Of a stretch of 5,816 nt of DNA, positions 5,608 to 5,816 are shown piece by piece. The translations under genes were made by a program, and so were the position numbers. The DNA lies in the NCBI GenBank assembly GCA_022865685.1, contig JALHUB010000175.1, forward strand, positions 1-5,816, read 5' to 3'. Every line of letters begins with the position of its first letter. Positions within the stretch are counted from its first letter, which is position 1. The notes under the pieces are model-generated. The model was not told the origin of the DNA, did not search any database, and worked only from the letters and a program-made list of their open reading frames with translations. This DNA comes from Dehalococcoidia bacterium (lineage in GTDB: Bacteria > Chloroflexota > Dehalococcoidia > DSTF01 > JALHUB01).

Positions 5608-5816
5608 TCACTTCACGAACATATCTTCGAACGACGGAAGGGTGCTGTCGATGATCGTACGGAGAGTGGGCCACTCGACGGTTCCCTCGTTGACCGGCCA
5701 GATTCTGAGGAACTGCTTCGGGCCGGGGTAAGTGGGGGTGCCCTCATGGATTCCGAGAACTTTGAAGGCAAGATAACCGACAATGAAGGTCGCCAATACA
5801 CCGTGCGGAGTCTCCA
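5608..5816 (-). CDS. C-terminal fragment of an unrecognised, possibly membrane-anchored protein
   Basis: This leftward frame is open from the window edge to a TGA at 5608-5610, giving about 69 residues; the start lies outside. I do not recognise the family. It begins ETPHGVLATFIVGYLAF, in which about 17 hydrophobic residues could be a last membrane helix, followed by a Pro/Trp/Tyr-rich soluble tail ending SFEDMFVK. A hand count of GC at codon positions 1/2/3 is roughly 54/43/72%, the pattern expected of a real gene in a GC-rich genome, and codons such as ATC, GTC, TTC and ACC dominate. The local sequence is less GC-rich than the other genes. A rightward frame from 5572 covers the same bases and is a weaker alternative. 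The stop lies 74 bp before rsmI, so co-transcription is possible. Confidence 0.5.
   Translation of the reverse strand, partial: ETPHGVLATFIVGYLAFKVLGIHEGTPTYPGPKQFLRIWPVNEGTVEWPTLRTIIDSTLPSFEDMFVK

Noticed and set aside
1..5816. CRISPR arrays, tRNA or rRNA genes, transposases, phage genes
   Set aside because: No regularly spaced direct repeats, cloverleaf or mobile-element protein motifs were seen on either strand.

Overview
This is a GC-rich bacterial chromosomal segment made almost entirely of housekeeping genes. The protein types suggest a Chloroflexota-like lineage: a RecO with a four-cysteine zinc site, an FmdB-type zinc-ribbon protein with a long basic tail, and an MetRS with a four-cysteine knuckle and a KASTS loop. 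That placement is an inference from memory of such proteins and is only moderately supported. Nothing indicates a phage, plasmid, insertion sequence, CRISPR array or defence island.

Layout. The left part reads rightward: the C-terminal two thirds of recO (to 599), a 147-bp intergenic gap, then a small FmdB-family zinc-ribbon gene (747-1148). The rest reads leftward, and from right to left (transcription order) holds the C-terminal end of an unrecognised protein (5816-5608), rsmI (5533-4715), a 140-bp gap, then a tightly packed metG-tatD-polyprenyl diphosphate synthase operon (4574-1155). metG and tatD overlap by 11 nt, and tatD and the prenyl synthase by 4 nt (ATGA). The operon meets the FmdB-family gene tail to tail with only 6 bp between stop codons.

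Function. The genes serve basic processes: recombination repair (RecO), 16S rRNA methylation (RsmI), methionyl-tRNA charging (MetG), nucleic-acid turnover (TatD) and synthesis of a long isoprenoid chain, probably a quinone tail. They share no single pathway; the close packing suggests shared expression, mainly from a TATAAT-type promoter just upstream of metG.

The most interesting non-coding signal is a small intergenic palindrome family. One inverted pair (595-654) sits right at the end of recO and supplies its stop codon. A related single unit (4654-4686) lies between rsmI and metG. In both gaps a near-identical 12-mer (GCCCG-2 variable bases-CTACG) lies 35-39 nt upstream of a perfect TATAAT on the sense strand. 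I saw no convincing new multi-gene system; the repeat/promoter arrangement and the altered MetRS signature loops deserve the second look. No gene-free stretch exceeds 300 bases.
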